From positions 20,084,721-20,148,720 of the forward strand of contig NW_025062479.1 of NCBI RefSeq assembly GCF_000002995.4: 64,000 nt of DNA. The letters are read 5' to 3'. Shown here one piece after another: positions 1 to 12,000 of the stretch (positions are counted from its first letter, which is position 1; each line of letters starts with the position of its first letter). Source of the stretch: Brugia malayi (lineage: Eukaryota > Nematoda > Chromadorea > Rhabditida > Onchocercidae). Below the pieces are notes generated by a model. That model saw nothing but the letters and a program-made list of their open reading frames with translations, made no database searches and was not told where the DNA came from. The position numbers and the translations under genes are program-made.

Positions 1-915
1 TATGATAAATATTCTATATCATTGTCTTTTTTCTAAATTCTAATAAATTTAGTAAGAGGATTTATGTTTGAAGTCGTACTTTATCAGTTGATGGAATTGC
101 GATCAAATTCTTTAAGACTTAACCGCATTGAATTTTGTCAAAGTAAACTTATAATATTGAATCAAATTTAGTTTAAAAGTATAATTGATTTTATTCATAT
201 TGGAATTATTTTCATTGGGCATGACTGTGGCGAAATTTTAATTTGATTAATTTTTATCCTTTACTACGAATCTAGAGCCAGATCAATTCGTAACTGAATT
301 TTCTTCTAAGAATATAGCAATTTAGTTTCACAATCAAATACCAAATAGTTCAGTTTGCTATTGGAATTGGCGAAATATGCAGCAGTAATCCAATTAGTAC
401 AACTAATTGGAGTAATTGAATTAATTGCACTAATTGGATTATTTCAAATGATGCGTCGAAACTTTTATGATATATTCTTTTTTAGTTTTATCATGTGATA
501 AGTTTTAAATTATTCAGTAGATCATCAAATTATTCATTTATGGAAAATTAACTATTTCTTCATTTTGCTTTAAAAATACTGATTAAAGAATAACTATTCT
601 TTATTCAAATCAATTAAATATTTGAATAAATTATTCCTTTATTACTTTATCATATAATAATAATAATAATAATTATTATTATTATTATTGTTACTATTCT
701 TTCTCTCTGCTATTACATCGTGATTAATTAATTTGTGATCAATTAACTTTGAAGCATTCGAAACGTTAAGGAAAAATTCACACTTTATGACTTTTTTCAA
801 AAATTTTTCTTTGGAACAAATTATTAATTAGTGTAGTAGAATGAAATGATTTTTTCGGATTTATTGCATGCATGCCTTTAAATTAGTAGTAGTAACAGTG
901 GTAGCTCTTATTGTT

Positions 916-1104
916 GTAGCAGTAGTAGTAATAGTTGTTGTTGTAGCATTAGTAGTAATAATTGTTGTTGTAGCATTATTAGTAATAATTGTTGTTGTAG
1001 CAGTAGTAGTAATAGTTGTTGTTGTAGCAGTAGTAGTAATAGTTGTTGTTGTAGCAGTAGTAGTAATAGTTGTTGTTGTAGGAGTAGTAGTAATAATTGT
1101 TGTT
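916..1104. repeat. 27-bp minisatellite, about 7 copies
   Basis: Seven consecutive 27-base units begin with GTAGCAGTAGTAGTAATAG or a one- to three-base variant, at 916, 943, 970, 997, 1024, 1051 and 1078, with a degenerate eighth behind. Because 27 is a multiple of three and the unit is made of GTT/GTA/GTC-like triplets, both strands stay open: + reads as runs of Val/Ile/Ala and - as runs of Leu/Gln. I regard this as a repeat and not a gene: there is no complexity, no splice context and no recognisable domain. Confidence 0.85.
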
Positions 1105-1856
1105 GTAGCAATGTTAGTATTAGTAATGGTAACAGTAATGACATTGGTAATAGCATTATTATGGTCATTTAGAGTACTGCGTCACCTACAACCGAGCAGC
1201 AGTAGTAGTAATATGGTTGTTGGGGACAGTTATGTCCCTTCTAGATGATACATTTCATTCTTGATATTACCTGTATCACCTACTTCTTTGTTTTTGTCAT
1301 TATTTGGCTTTGATCTGTCAAGTAAATCAATAATCATTGAAAACTCGCGATACCTTTTCCTTTACTTATGGTTAACAACCCAAAGACTTGGTTTACCAGT
1401 TTAATATAAAACAAAAAAACCGGAAGAAAATGTCAGACAATAAGACTGATAATATATAATCTCCAATTAGTTATCATTAGCTTTTCCTTATCACCAAAAA
1501 CTTACTTTCCTATCTTATTAAGAAAAATTTTACCTCTCGAAATGACATCGTTTTTTGTTACTTATAAAAATTCAAACCCAAAAAAATAAACAAATATTTT
1601 ATGCAAAAATATCTTTTCATTCTATTTTTCAATTAACAGAAAAAAAATAAAATTTTGACTTTTTTAATTGCGAGGAAGAAAGGAAAAAGAATATGAATTT
1701 CGATGGATTAAGTAGTTACAACTAATTAAACTTATCATTCTTATGTCATTTCGATTATGTTTTTCGATAACTCTTTACTTTTTTAATACATATTTACAAT
1801 TAATTAGACAATTACTTCAACAATATGTTAAAAATAAAATTTTCAAAAATTTTTTA

Positions 1857-1874
1857 TTTTAAATAGCAAAAGCA
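1857..1874 (+). promoter_or_regulatory. Possible trans-splice acceptor before first RasGAP exon
   Basis: A T-rich tract ending TTTTAAATAG is followed after eight bases by the ATG at 1875. Nematode mRNAs often receive a spliced leader a few bases upstream of the start codon, and this arrangement fits. It is a motif-only call; 5' RNA data would decide. Confidence 0.3.
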
Positions 1875-3003
1875 ATGGCTACTATCATTGTCGCCACTGT
1901 CAACACCACTACTACTATCACTAGTACTACTCCTACTTATACTGCTATCTTAAACTCGTATGGATTTAACTCATGGATTTTCAACCAAAATTTTTTAGAT
2001 ACTATTCCAGAAGAAACAAATATTTACAGTGAGGGTAAATTTTTTGAATCTTTGAAGAACACTTGAAATTTTAAATTGATTATTCAAATTTTTAAGATTA
2101 TTCATCAACATAACTGGAAAATTTTCGAACCAAGTAGAATTTGTCTATTATTTTCCCAAATTTCGTATTATTTCATTTTGTCTTAAACATTATGAATGAT
2201 TTCATGTAATCATTCCTTTTTTTTTTACTCTTTTCTAGAAAATTACTAATTTTTGAATGAAATAATTTTTATTATTCATTAATTAATGATTTTGGTAATG
2301 AATTAAGTTGAAGGTATGAAAAACATTGCTGAAATTTTAACTAGATGAATAAATTTATTCTAAAAACTGCTTATAAAATTTCAAGACAGTCAATTTCTTT
2401 TCAAATCATTTTTCAAATGATGTTTCAAATCTGCAGTGAATATTTTAATTATTTAATTCGAATGAGTGTGTTATTTATGATAAAAAATTAAAAAAAAAAA
2501 GTTATGATAAATTTAATTTGCATTCCACTAAAAATGATTCATAATCGAAAATGCAATATGGAAGTTACAAAAAATTACACCAAATTATTGTATTCGAAAT
2601 GAAATTTTAATTAAAGTAATTTCAATACGATTACTTTTTATTTATTATCATTTGTCAAATGAAATCATAAAATTTTTATTCATATTTAATTGCGATACAT
2701 GAAATTTCAAAAATATCATTGTTCTTTAAAATTTCTATCAATTTTTTGCTAAGTTTAATAAATTTACACAAGCAACAATGACATCAGGCTGGTAAGATTT
2801 AAAATATGATTTAAAAATTTAATTTTAAATTATATTTTTATTTCATTGCCAATTGAATATTTTCACTTGTCCTTATTTTAGAGACATGTTTCGAACAAAT
2901 ATCATTAGATCGTCATGCCTGGCAAAATAATGGAACAGAGCGTGGGAATAGCGGTATCTCTCGTAATCTACCGACAATTGCCCGTAATGGTACCGTTTAT
3001 CAG
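1875..3003 (+). CDS. gap-2: RasGAP 5' exons 1-2 (long N-terminus)
   Basis: Exon 1875-2034 starts [10 protein letters not shown] and ends in a G followed by the donor GTAAAT. Exon 2882-3003 starts after TTATTTTAG, completes that codon (Glu) and ends in frame at CAG before GTTTGC. The joined protein is Thr/Ser-rich, then Asn/Arg-rich, with no domain I recognise. Support is open frame, matched phase (1 into 1) and a phase-0 exit compatible with 6870, 9228 or 13268. It could be a separate promoter's leader exons; I cannot show it is expressed. Confidence 0.55.
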
Positions 3004-6000
3004 GTTTGCCGTTTTATTGTGTAAATTAGCTTGGTTTATTGGAAAATGACTAATTAATTAACAGATGATAAATATGAATATGCAAAGTAAGAAAGCTTGC
3101 CATTTTGCTATATATAGTTAAGAAATAATAGTTTAATCAGAATTAAAACATAAAAAACTTTGATAACACAATATTGTCAAATCTTTTTTAATTATGTTAT
3201 ACTTCATTATGATGTGTCACTTATATATTACAAAACACAATAATGCGTATATACTTGGTGTGCATATATAATGCATATATATTAATTAATATTACTTGGC
3301 AATATGGATGATTAACATTACTGTAGCAGCACAAATAATTATACTACTGTAACAAGCTTGTAAATAATTGATGTACTGTAGCCATTTCTGTCAATTACGG
3401 TAATTGATAGTGTAAGTGATCAGCTTATGTTCATTACGTTGCTACCCTTTTTATACACACCGCCCATCGTTTCCCGGGACTGATTCGTCTCGTGAAAAGG
3501 GAGAACTGCTATTTTGATATCTTTCGATTGTTTGGTGGAAACCGCTTTAATCGCACTTTTCTTTTCCTTTGCCATGTGGTTTGTCAATACGACAATTCTG
3601 TATTTACTCATTCAATGATTAATTTAAAAAAAATTTTTTCTTCTTCGTTGATGCTTTTATAAATGATAAAAAAGTTAGGAAAGGATGGGAAGTGTCGAAA
3701 GTGAATGAAAGGAATACGAGAGATTGATGAAGGAATGAGTAGTAAAATAGCAGGAAAGAAAATCGATAGTGGAAATCTAATGGAGAAAATGATTGATTAT
3801 AATTTTTTTTTCTTTTCTGATAGTAATTTTTAATTTGCAAATAAAATTAGAATAAAAAAAAATGAAATTTTAGTTTTAAATATTTGAAAAAAGGAAAAAC
3901 AGAAAGAAAATTAATAAATTATTTAAAAAATTCAATAATAATGATATAGACGATATCATCTTCGATTTTCGTTTTTTTTTTTTTTTATCTCTCCTTTTTC
4001 CTTAGTAAAATTAAAATTATGTCAACGTGTAAGATTGTGCGACAAGCAAAAAATTAATTCTTTCCAGCCATTCTTTGATCGCAGATATTTGAAGAAAATA
4101 ATTACCGCCTTTGTTCTTTTCTCTTAATTCACAAAAAAAAAAAAAAAATGCTAATAAAATGCGTTTGTAATATTTTCAAGTTCGAATATAATAATTCACA
4201 GAAATTCCTTTAATTTAAGAAAGACGAAAAAAATAAGAATTTAATAATAATGGATCTAACTGAGATTATGTACTTCTAAATTTTTCTTCTGTTTAATGAT
4301 TGGAAATTAAAGGAAATAAAGCTAGAATTGCAACGAAATTAGATGATTTTTTGCATGCTTTTTTTCAAAAGTATTTTTTGAAGCTATAATTTCTCCCTTT
4401 TTGTTTTCAATAATTTATCAATTTCTTTTCATTCTCTTGTTTGTTGAGTTATTTATTAAGTTAATAAGTTCCTTTTCTTCTCTTTTTTTACCTATTCTTA
4501 CCTAATTTCTTCCTCTATCTATAGGAATGAAAAAAAAAAAAAAACTGATTTAAAAGGGAAAAAAATTAGACCTAATTAAAAAGTGCATGCGGTATTTGTG
4601 GAGCATAGAAGTTTGAAATGTAAACTTGTTGACTAAATTAGAAATGTTGAATAAAAATATAAATTCAGCAAAAAGATTTAGCCATTTTGAAAAAACAAGA
4701 AAATGACCAAAAAATAGTTCAGCATCACTGACCAAAAAAAGTGATCAGTCGACGAAGAAAACTTAAGATTTGCTAGCTCTAATGCTTTTATTATGAAAGT
4801 AATATATTGAAATTGGATCAACTGACAAGTTATTTTAGCATCAATCGATTTTCAATCAATGCAGTGATAATAAATATAAAATGAAAGCTATTTAGCATCT
4901 ATAACTTACTTTTCGTTTGATGATAAAAAATCTTTTGTTTATTTACTTGTTCATTTGTTATTTTGCTATTTTCTTATGTTTACTTCTTGATTTATTTGTT
5001 TGCTTCTTTTTGTTTACATTGTGTGTTTTTTATTTTATTGAAATATCCTTATTATAATTTGTAGTATTTCAAAGAAAAATACTTCATTTTTTTGTTACAA
5101 ATACTTGTCAAAACGAAATATTGTTTGTGAAATTTTTAAACTTTCAATTTCACAAAAAGAAATTGCTTTTTTAGTTTTTGCATTTAGTTATAATATTTTA
5201 AAAATACTTTCAATGCATTTCTATTGCATTAAAATAGAAAGCAAAAAAAAAAAGATAAGCAAATGAAAAAATTCATATTTGTTGTTTTTCTTCCGTCTCT
5301 GTGTTATTTTTTTTTTTTTTTGCAATATTTAAAGGATTAGTAAATTTTAAAAATATGAAATGATGATTGATAGAGAAAGGATAAACAATAAATATTTTGT
5401 AAATAAGAATGAGAAGGAGTGAAATTTAAATATATTTTGCGTATTACACTTAAAGTTTTTATTTCATCAAATGTAATCTAATCGTAATATTTCATTTATT
5501 CATTCACTAATTGATTAACATTAATTTACATTAGAAAGCTTAAATTTAATGCACTAATAATATTATTAGTATTAGTATTGTTTCTAAATCAAATTTCTTT
5601 CACAATCAAATTTCCTTCACACTCTTCTGTTGCTTATAACAACACAACAAGTTGGAGTAGTAATAATAACAGCAGTGGTAGTAGTAGTGGTAGATAGTCT
5701 AGTTTAGTTTAATTTGGTTTGTTTAGTTAACTAGTATGTTAGTTAGTTGGTTATTTTGGTTAACTGGTTAGTTAGTTATTTAGTTAATTAGTTAATTAGT
5801 TTGTTAGTTTAGTTAGTATGCAACGAATAGTAGTAAGCAATAAGTAACATAATTGACATAGCAGGGAGGAAAAATTAATTTGTAAAAAAAAAAGAAAAGC
5901 AAGTGGTTTTGCAAAAAGAAAAAGAAAGAAAAAAGCAGTTTTTGCAATTTTGCAAGAAGGAGGTGCTTTTTTCTTCTGATCAGTTAGTTTCTTACAAAAT

Positions 6001-9000
6001 TTGTTCGTGCATTCCTCTCCAACTATTGCCATTTCGTATTTTCATCGTTTTTTTTTTTTTTTTTTTTTTTTAATTTCATAAAGTATATATGCGTACGCAT
6101 ATATACTTTATGAAAAATTTTTAATTTTATTTAAAATTTTTATGATCAGTGGAAGGAAAAAAGAGTGCAAAAAAAAAAAAAATAAAATAAAGAAAGAAGC
6201 GGAAATAAAAAAGGAAAATTTTATCATCCATTCATTTTGGAAAAAAAAAAGGAAAAAAAGAGATGCTTCATCGAAGTTCAACCATTGCAGGAATTAAGCT
6301 ACCACTTTTGCTTTCAGTAAGTTTATGAAAATTAGATAATAAAAAATTGATCAATTATTAATTAATTACAATTTAATCATTGATATAATCGAATGAATAA
6401 GTAATAAGAGAACTAATTTTTGCTTAAGTTTTCACTTATTTGATCATCTTTTTTTTACTATGACTTTTGTCTGTCAAATGTCTTATGTATGGATTGTTCT
6501 AAACTTTAGTTTATCATTTAAATCAAATTTATCAATTTTAAATTTCTTTATATTTATCATCTTATTTCGACAGTAAACTTATATTCTTTATTAAATAATT
6601 TTTTTAATGAATTGATTTAGCAAATAAAGAGGGAAAAGAAATTACAAATACTATCTTACTTAATCAAAATAGAGTTATTCAAAATTGCATAGTAGTAATA
6701 ATTCGAATAAAGAAGCAAATTGTGATAGAATATTAAATAGTTTTGGAGTGCTTATTTGCTTATTTTTTAAATTATATAAATTTGTCGAAAAGTAAGTGAA
6801 TTTCTAAATAAAAGAACTTTTTTTAACTTATGTTTTAATTTAATTTTTTTCATTGCTTTTTTTTTTTAGGAAGGACAAGGTATAGCGATCGTTGATGAGC
6901 CAACAACACCACAACGTCTAGCGGTATGTATAATTTGAAATAAAAATTATAAAAATCAAAATGCTTAATACTTATGAATGTTCATTTTTTTTTTTTTTAG
7001 TAAATTGCTTATTATTTCAAATTTTTTTATACTTTTTTCTCCTCATACCAAGCCTTAATCAGAAATTGCTTAAATTTCGACTGTATGAATAAATGCTTAA
7101 TTTCATCGTCCATTTCGCTATTAAGTTTGTTCATAATCAGTTTTCTAATTCGTCACTAATAATTTATCAGATTAATCGTTTGGTAAAAAAATCTCAAAAT
7201 TGACGAATTTTCGAAATTGAAGAAAATGAACTGAAAAAAAAAAATGAAATTAATTAAAAATTTGCTTATCTACTAGCTTTATTATATAATTTCATTTTTC
7301 AAAAACATTCGATTTAGGAACTTTTGAAATTTCTATTGTTTAATTTGCCCATTTTATTATCCAATATTTGATTTCTTTGTTGAATAAAAACAAAACAGTT
7401 TTTCTTGTTTGATGAAATTTAAAAAAAATAAAAGTTCACTTTCAAAAAAAAAAAAAACAGTTTGAAAAGATACATATGAAACTGAAGGAACGATAGAAAG
7501 ATGCGCAGAGAAATAGTGAGATAGTATCAATATTCCTATTATTATTTATATCGGATAGGCACTGATACAAACAGTAAAAGGCACATCACGTTTGGTTTTT
7601 CTTGTTGATATGAATAAAATGAAAATTTTAACGAAAATATTTTTTTTGAATTTAAAAAAGTGATTTTTTGTGCTGCAAAATAAAGATGGTTACTTGTAGA
7701 AAAAAAAAAAAAAAAATTATTTACAAATATTCCATCTTTTTATTTTTAAAAGAAATATCAAATACAAAATTTGCACAATTTCATTAATTTGGAGTTCGCG
7801 CATTTCAATTAATGCATAATTTGAATATTTTGATTAATATGAATATATGATATGAAGATGTTCTGATCGATTCAAAATTTTATTTTTCCACAAATTATCG
7901 GACATTTCGAAATACGAAATTCACATACTTTAAGCAAATGTGAAATTCGTGAATTTTGGCTAATACAGAAGTCATGTTTTAACTAATGCGAAATTTGCAT
8001 TTTTTAATTAATACGAAATTTGTACACTCGACTATCATAAAATTTGCATATTTCGACTATTAGAAAGCTTGCATATTTTTAAATGTCACTACCATAATGA
8101 TAAAATCGCATCGCATTGATTTGGTTAACAAAGTTTAAATTATTTCATCCGCTCTTCTTCTTTCTTTCTTTTTTTTATTCATGTATTTATTTGTTTATTT
8201 ATTTCTCATCTGAATTGTTATTTTTTGATATAGCTGATCACTACACAATATCATCGTTGAAAAGATTTTCTGGAATGATTTGATGGATAGCATTGTCATG
8301 TCAATTTCATCACTTAACGAATGAAAAGTTGTTGAAGTGGATGAATCAATCTTGCATCGTTATAATAGTTTTCCAAATTGAAATCGTAAATTTTGTGTAA
8401 TAGTGGCATTTTCTTTACTACGCCAAGCATAAATTATCAGTGAAAATCATTTGGAAACATATTTCATTTCTTAATTAAATGTTGCTTTTAGCATTTAACC
8501 ATTGAAAATTTCTCGCAAATTTTCGAAAAATTTTTAATTACCATCCTTTCTTTTTTAAGGGTGCAAGTTTTGAAATAAAATAATGTTTAATAATATTATG
8601 ATAGTTCTAATTAATAATTACATGTTCTTTGGTTTCTTTTTTAAATTATTTTATAATATAAAAAAATTAATCAAAGCTGACTGAATAATCAATTGAATCA
8701 GAAAAAGAAAAATGCATGAAAAGGCCAAACATAAATGTTATATATTAATCATTGAATCATTCAGTTAATATTTCTTTTTCAAACCAAGATTAATTAAGTC
8801 TCTGAAGAGGGAATGATCGTATGCCTTGTAGGCTTCTTAATAAAAATGCGGTTAGCAACATTAAACTTTGCCATAACAAAATTCGGTTATCAATATTTAA
8901 CTTTTTTTCATCCCAAAATATGGTTGACAATCATTCTGATTTGAAAATCCGGCATAATAATTTTTTCATAATGTATTTAATACAATATTTCTAACTTATC

Positions 9001-12000
9001 ATTTACAACATTCTTAATTTCGACAGTTTCATCAAACAGTTTATTTGCTATTTTAAAATAATCGTTTAAAAATTTTGATAAAAATTTTATCAAAATTTAG
9101 TTTCATTCTGTTATTTTTATAAATTTTAAGCTTTAAGTTGTCTATTGAATTTCAGCTTTATTTATTCGCTTACACATATAACAATAATAGAAAAATATAT
9201 TACTACTTTATTTCAATTTTATTTTAGAATTTCTTTTCGAGGCCATTTCGAAGTAATGCATTGAACCGCACGAAAAGTGCAACAAAATTGGAAAGAAAGC
9301 GTGCAACAAATCGAAATGATTTGTAAGTTTTTAATTAATTCATTAATTTTTGCAAAATTTCTAACTTATTTTTTAATTTATGCAACAACTGATTTTTCAA
9401 GCATTCGATTATTTAAAAAACTTTTTTTCAACATTTAAAAAAGGCATAATTTAAGTGAAAAAGAAATGTACTAATTGATGAATATTTTTTGCATACTGTT
9501 TTAACCATAACAAAGTGATCCATAATTATTTGATAAATTGTTATCAGTGAATACATGTAAATTCTAACTTCTAACAATACGTAATATTTTTTTGCGATGT
9601 TTTATTGAACTATTTTTTCTTTTTTTATAGGTAAAAATCTATTTCATAAATTGAAATTTATTTTTTGGCAGAAAGAAAGAGAATAAACAACTTTCTTACT
9701 AATAAAACTTTTCGATTTTTATTCTTTTAACTTTTTCAAAACTTTTAAAATATTATAATTTTTTCATTCACTTTGCCAATTTCAAAAACATTTTTTTTTT
9801 TTTTTTACTATTTAAAAGTATTTACTAATGTGTTATTTGAATTATTTGTCAAATTAGTATTGAAATAAACAAAAAATTATTTATTACAAAATGAATGTAT
9901 AAAACAGACTTTCGTTTCAGTTCTTTTTTTTTTCTAATGAAATAGTTCAATGAAAACAAATTCATTATTCAATATCATTTTTTCGAAGGAAAATATTCAT
10001 CGTTAAACAAATTTTTTGCGACGTTTTTGAAATAATTTTATTCCTTTATATGCACTAATTTATTTATTTCTAACTTTTTTTAATGTCTATCCATTAAAGT
10101 TTTCCTTATCAATTTTCTAAAATATTATTAGAAATGTAATTTATGCAAACTTTTGAATGCATAAATCAGGACTGCATTTCCAAATTGCTAAAGGACTATT
10201 TAATATTTTAGAATTGCTTAAATTAAAAAAATAAAAATTTATGATTGCTTCACAAAATTTTCTGTGAAATAATTTTAATTAAAATTGCCACACAATCCAT
10301 TTGCTATTTATATTAGCTAACTCAGAATTTTTTTGCTATTTCTATTTACTAATAGCCGAACTTTATAAAATTTTTAACTTTTCCTCTTCTTTCTCTTTGC
10401 TTTCCTCTTCAAATATAATTTATTGGTTTAAGTAAGAGCTTGACGATGTTTTGTTTGCTTTTAATTTAAAGCTTATCTTGTTTACTTAAATTAGATCTTG
10501 AAAAATTTTTAAACTGTAAACAAAACTATCTGTTAACTATTTTTGTTAATGCTAATTTATTCTTCCTAATGACGAAATTTCATTTGCATCATTAACTATT
10601 TAATAATTTTTATCACATTCCCTGTCCTTTTTTTTTCAATTTTTTACAATTCTATTAATATATAATATATTGTCTCCTTTCATCTTTGTTACTATTGAAA
10701 TAATCGACGAATCCAAATATTTTTTCTTCCTCATTGTCTTTTCCTTTTATTTATTTATTTTTTTTGAAATGATTTCATTTCTTCTCTTTTTTGATAATTG
10801 TTGTGATAAATACTATGATAATTATCATTTTGCTAATTTTATGCTACAATTTAACAGTAATTTGTGAAAACTAATGGTCTTAATTAAGAAAAGCCTGTTA
10901 AGTTTAGCAGTTATTATTATTATTAATATTATTGTTATTATTATCGTTCTTTCTATTACTAATTATTATTACTATAATATTATTTTATTATTGTTATTAT
11001 TATTATTATTATTAATTGTAATATTACTGCTACTGATTATTAAAGACCAATAAATATTTATGATTAAATAAAAATCAAAATTATCAATTATCGTCTTTAT
11101 TATTATGAGTTGACAAGATAACCTTTAAGTGATAATTTCATTTTAGTGAACAGTAATCTTTAAAACGAACTATTATTGATTTGTGTTAATTTTTGACGGG
11201 AATAAATTATTGCATGGCAAACATTATTTGATTCGGAATAATTTATGTTTTTCAAATGCTTCAAAAGTTTGGTTTGCGTAGCTAAAAGTTAATTAAAAGT
11301 ACAGAAAGACAGATCCGGTTTCTATAACCGGTATGTGACAAGTAGAGAAAAATAAGTTTAGTCGAATACAGCTTGCAAAATGAGTGGATGAAGTAAATTG
11401 TCAAATGTTGTATCGGACAGAATTTGTTGTAAATATTGGAAGGAAAATTTAAAATTTTATTAAAAATTTGTGCTACCATTCTAATTAATTGTAGCTGCAT
11501 CAAAGTGTAAAATTTTTTATGATTGTGTCGATTTTTTTATGATTTTTTTATGATTAATTTACAATTAATTTTCATTTTCCTTAACCTGCAATTAATTTTC
11601 TTTCCTTATGCATAAGGATATAAATTTATAAATTTAAACAATATTTCAAGAAAATAATGTTAAATTTTTCCTTATTACTCAATGATTAATTAATTATTTT
11701 TTTTGTTTAAATTTTAAAATATTGCGAAAAAAAAAATCTATTTACAATTTTTTCAATGAGTGGGATGAAGCCATTTTATTTAAAATGTAAATAGTAATTG
11801 CAATTTTTTAGCAATTGTAAATTTTTCCATTTCTTTTCTTTGTTCTTTTTCTATTTAAAATTTTATATCATTTCAAGAATTATATATTTCCAAAATATCT
11901 TATAATATATTTGTGATTTTTTATTTTTATTAATTTACTACTAACATTAACCAAATAAATATAATATGAACTAATCATATATTAAATTTTCATTCAAAAT

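Larger units (their letters stand above)
1..1874. other. Upstream non-coding DNA with simple repeats
   Basis: No exon could be supported here. The stretch holds AT-rich unique sequence, a (TAA)n(TTA)n run at about 655-690 that can fold back on itself, and the 27-bp minisatellite described separately. The last part ends in a T-rich tract followed by TTTTAAATAG directly before the first RasGAP exon, so the promoter of the longest RasGAP transcript, if it is real, should lie in this interval. Confidence 0.6.

Noticed and set aside
908..1168. Leu/Gln-rich open frame on the - strand
   Set aside because: It is the complement of the 27-bp minisatellite; no unique sequence, splice sites or start context.
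3420..3611. 63-codon - frame in less AT-rich DNA ([20 protein letters not shown])
   Set aside because: Basic, no recognised family, no splice partner. It could be regulatory DNA or a leader exon on +; I could not support a gene.
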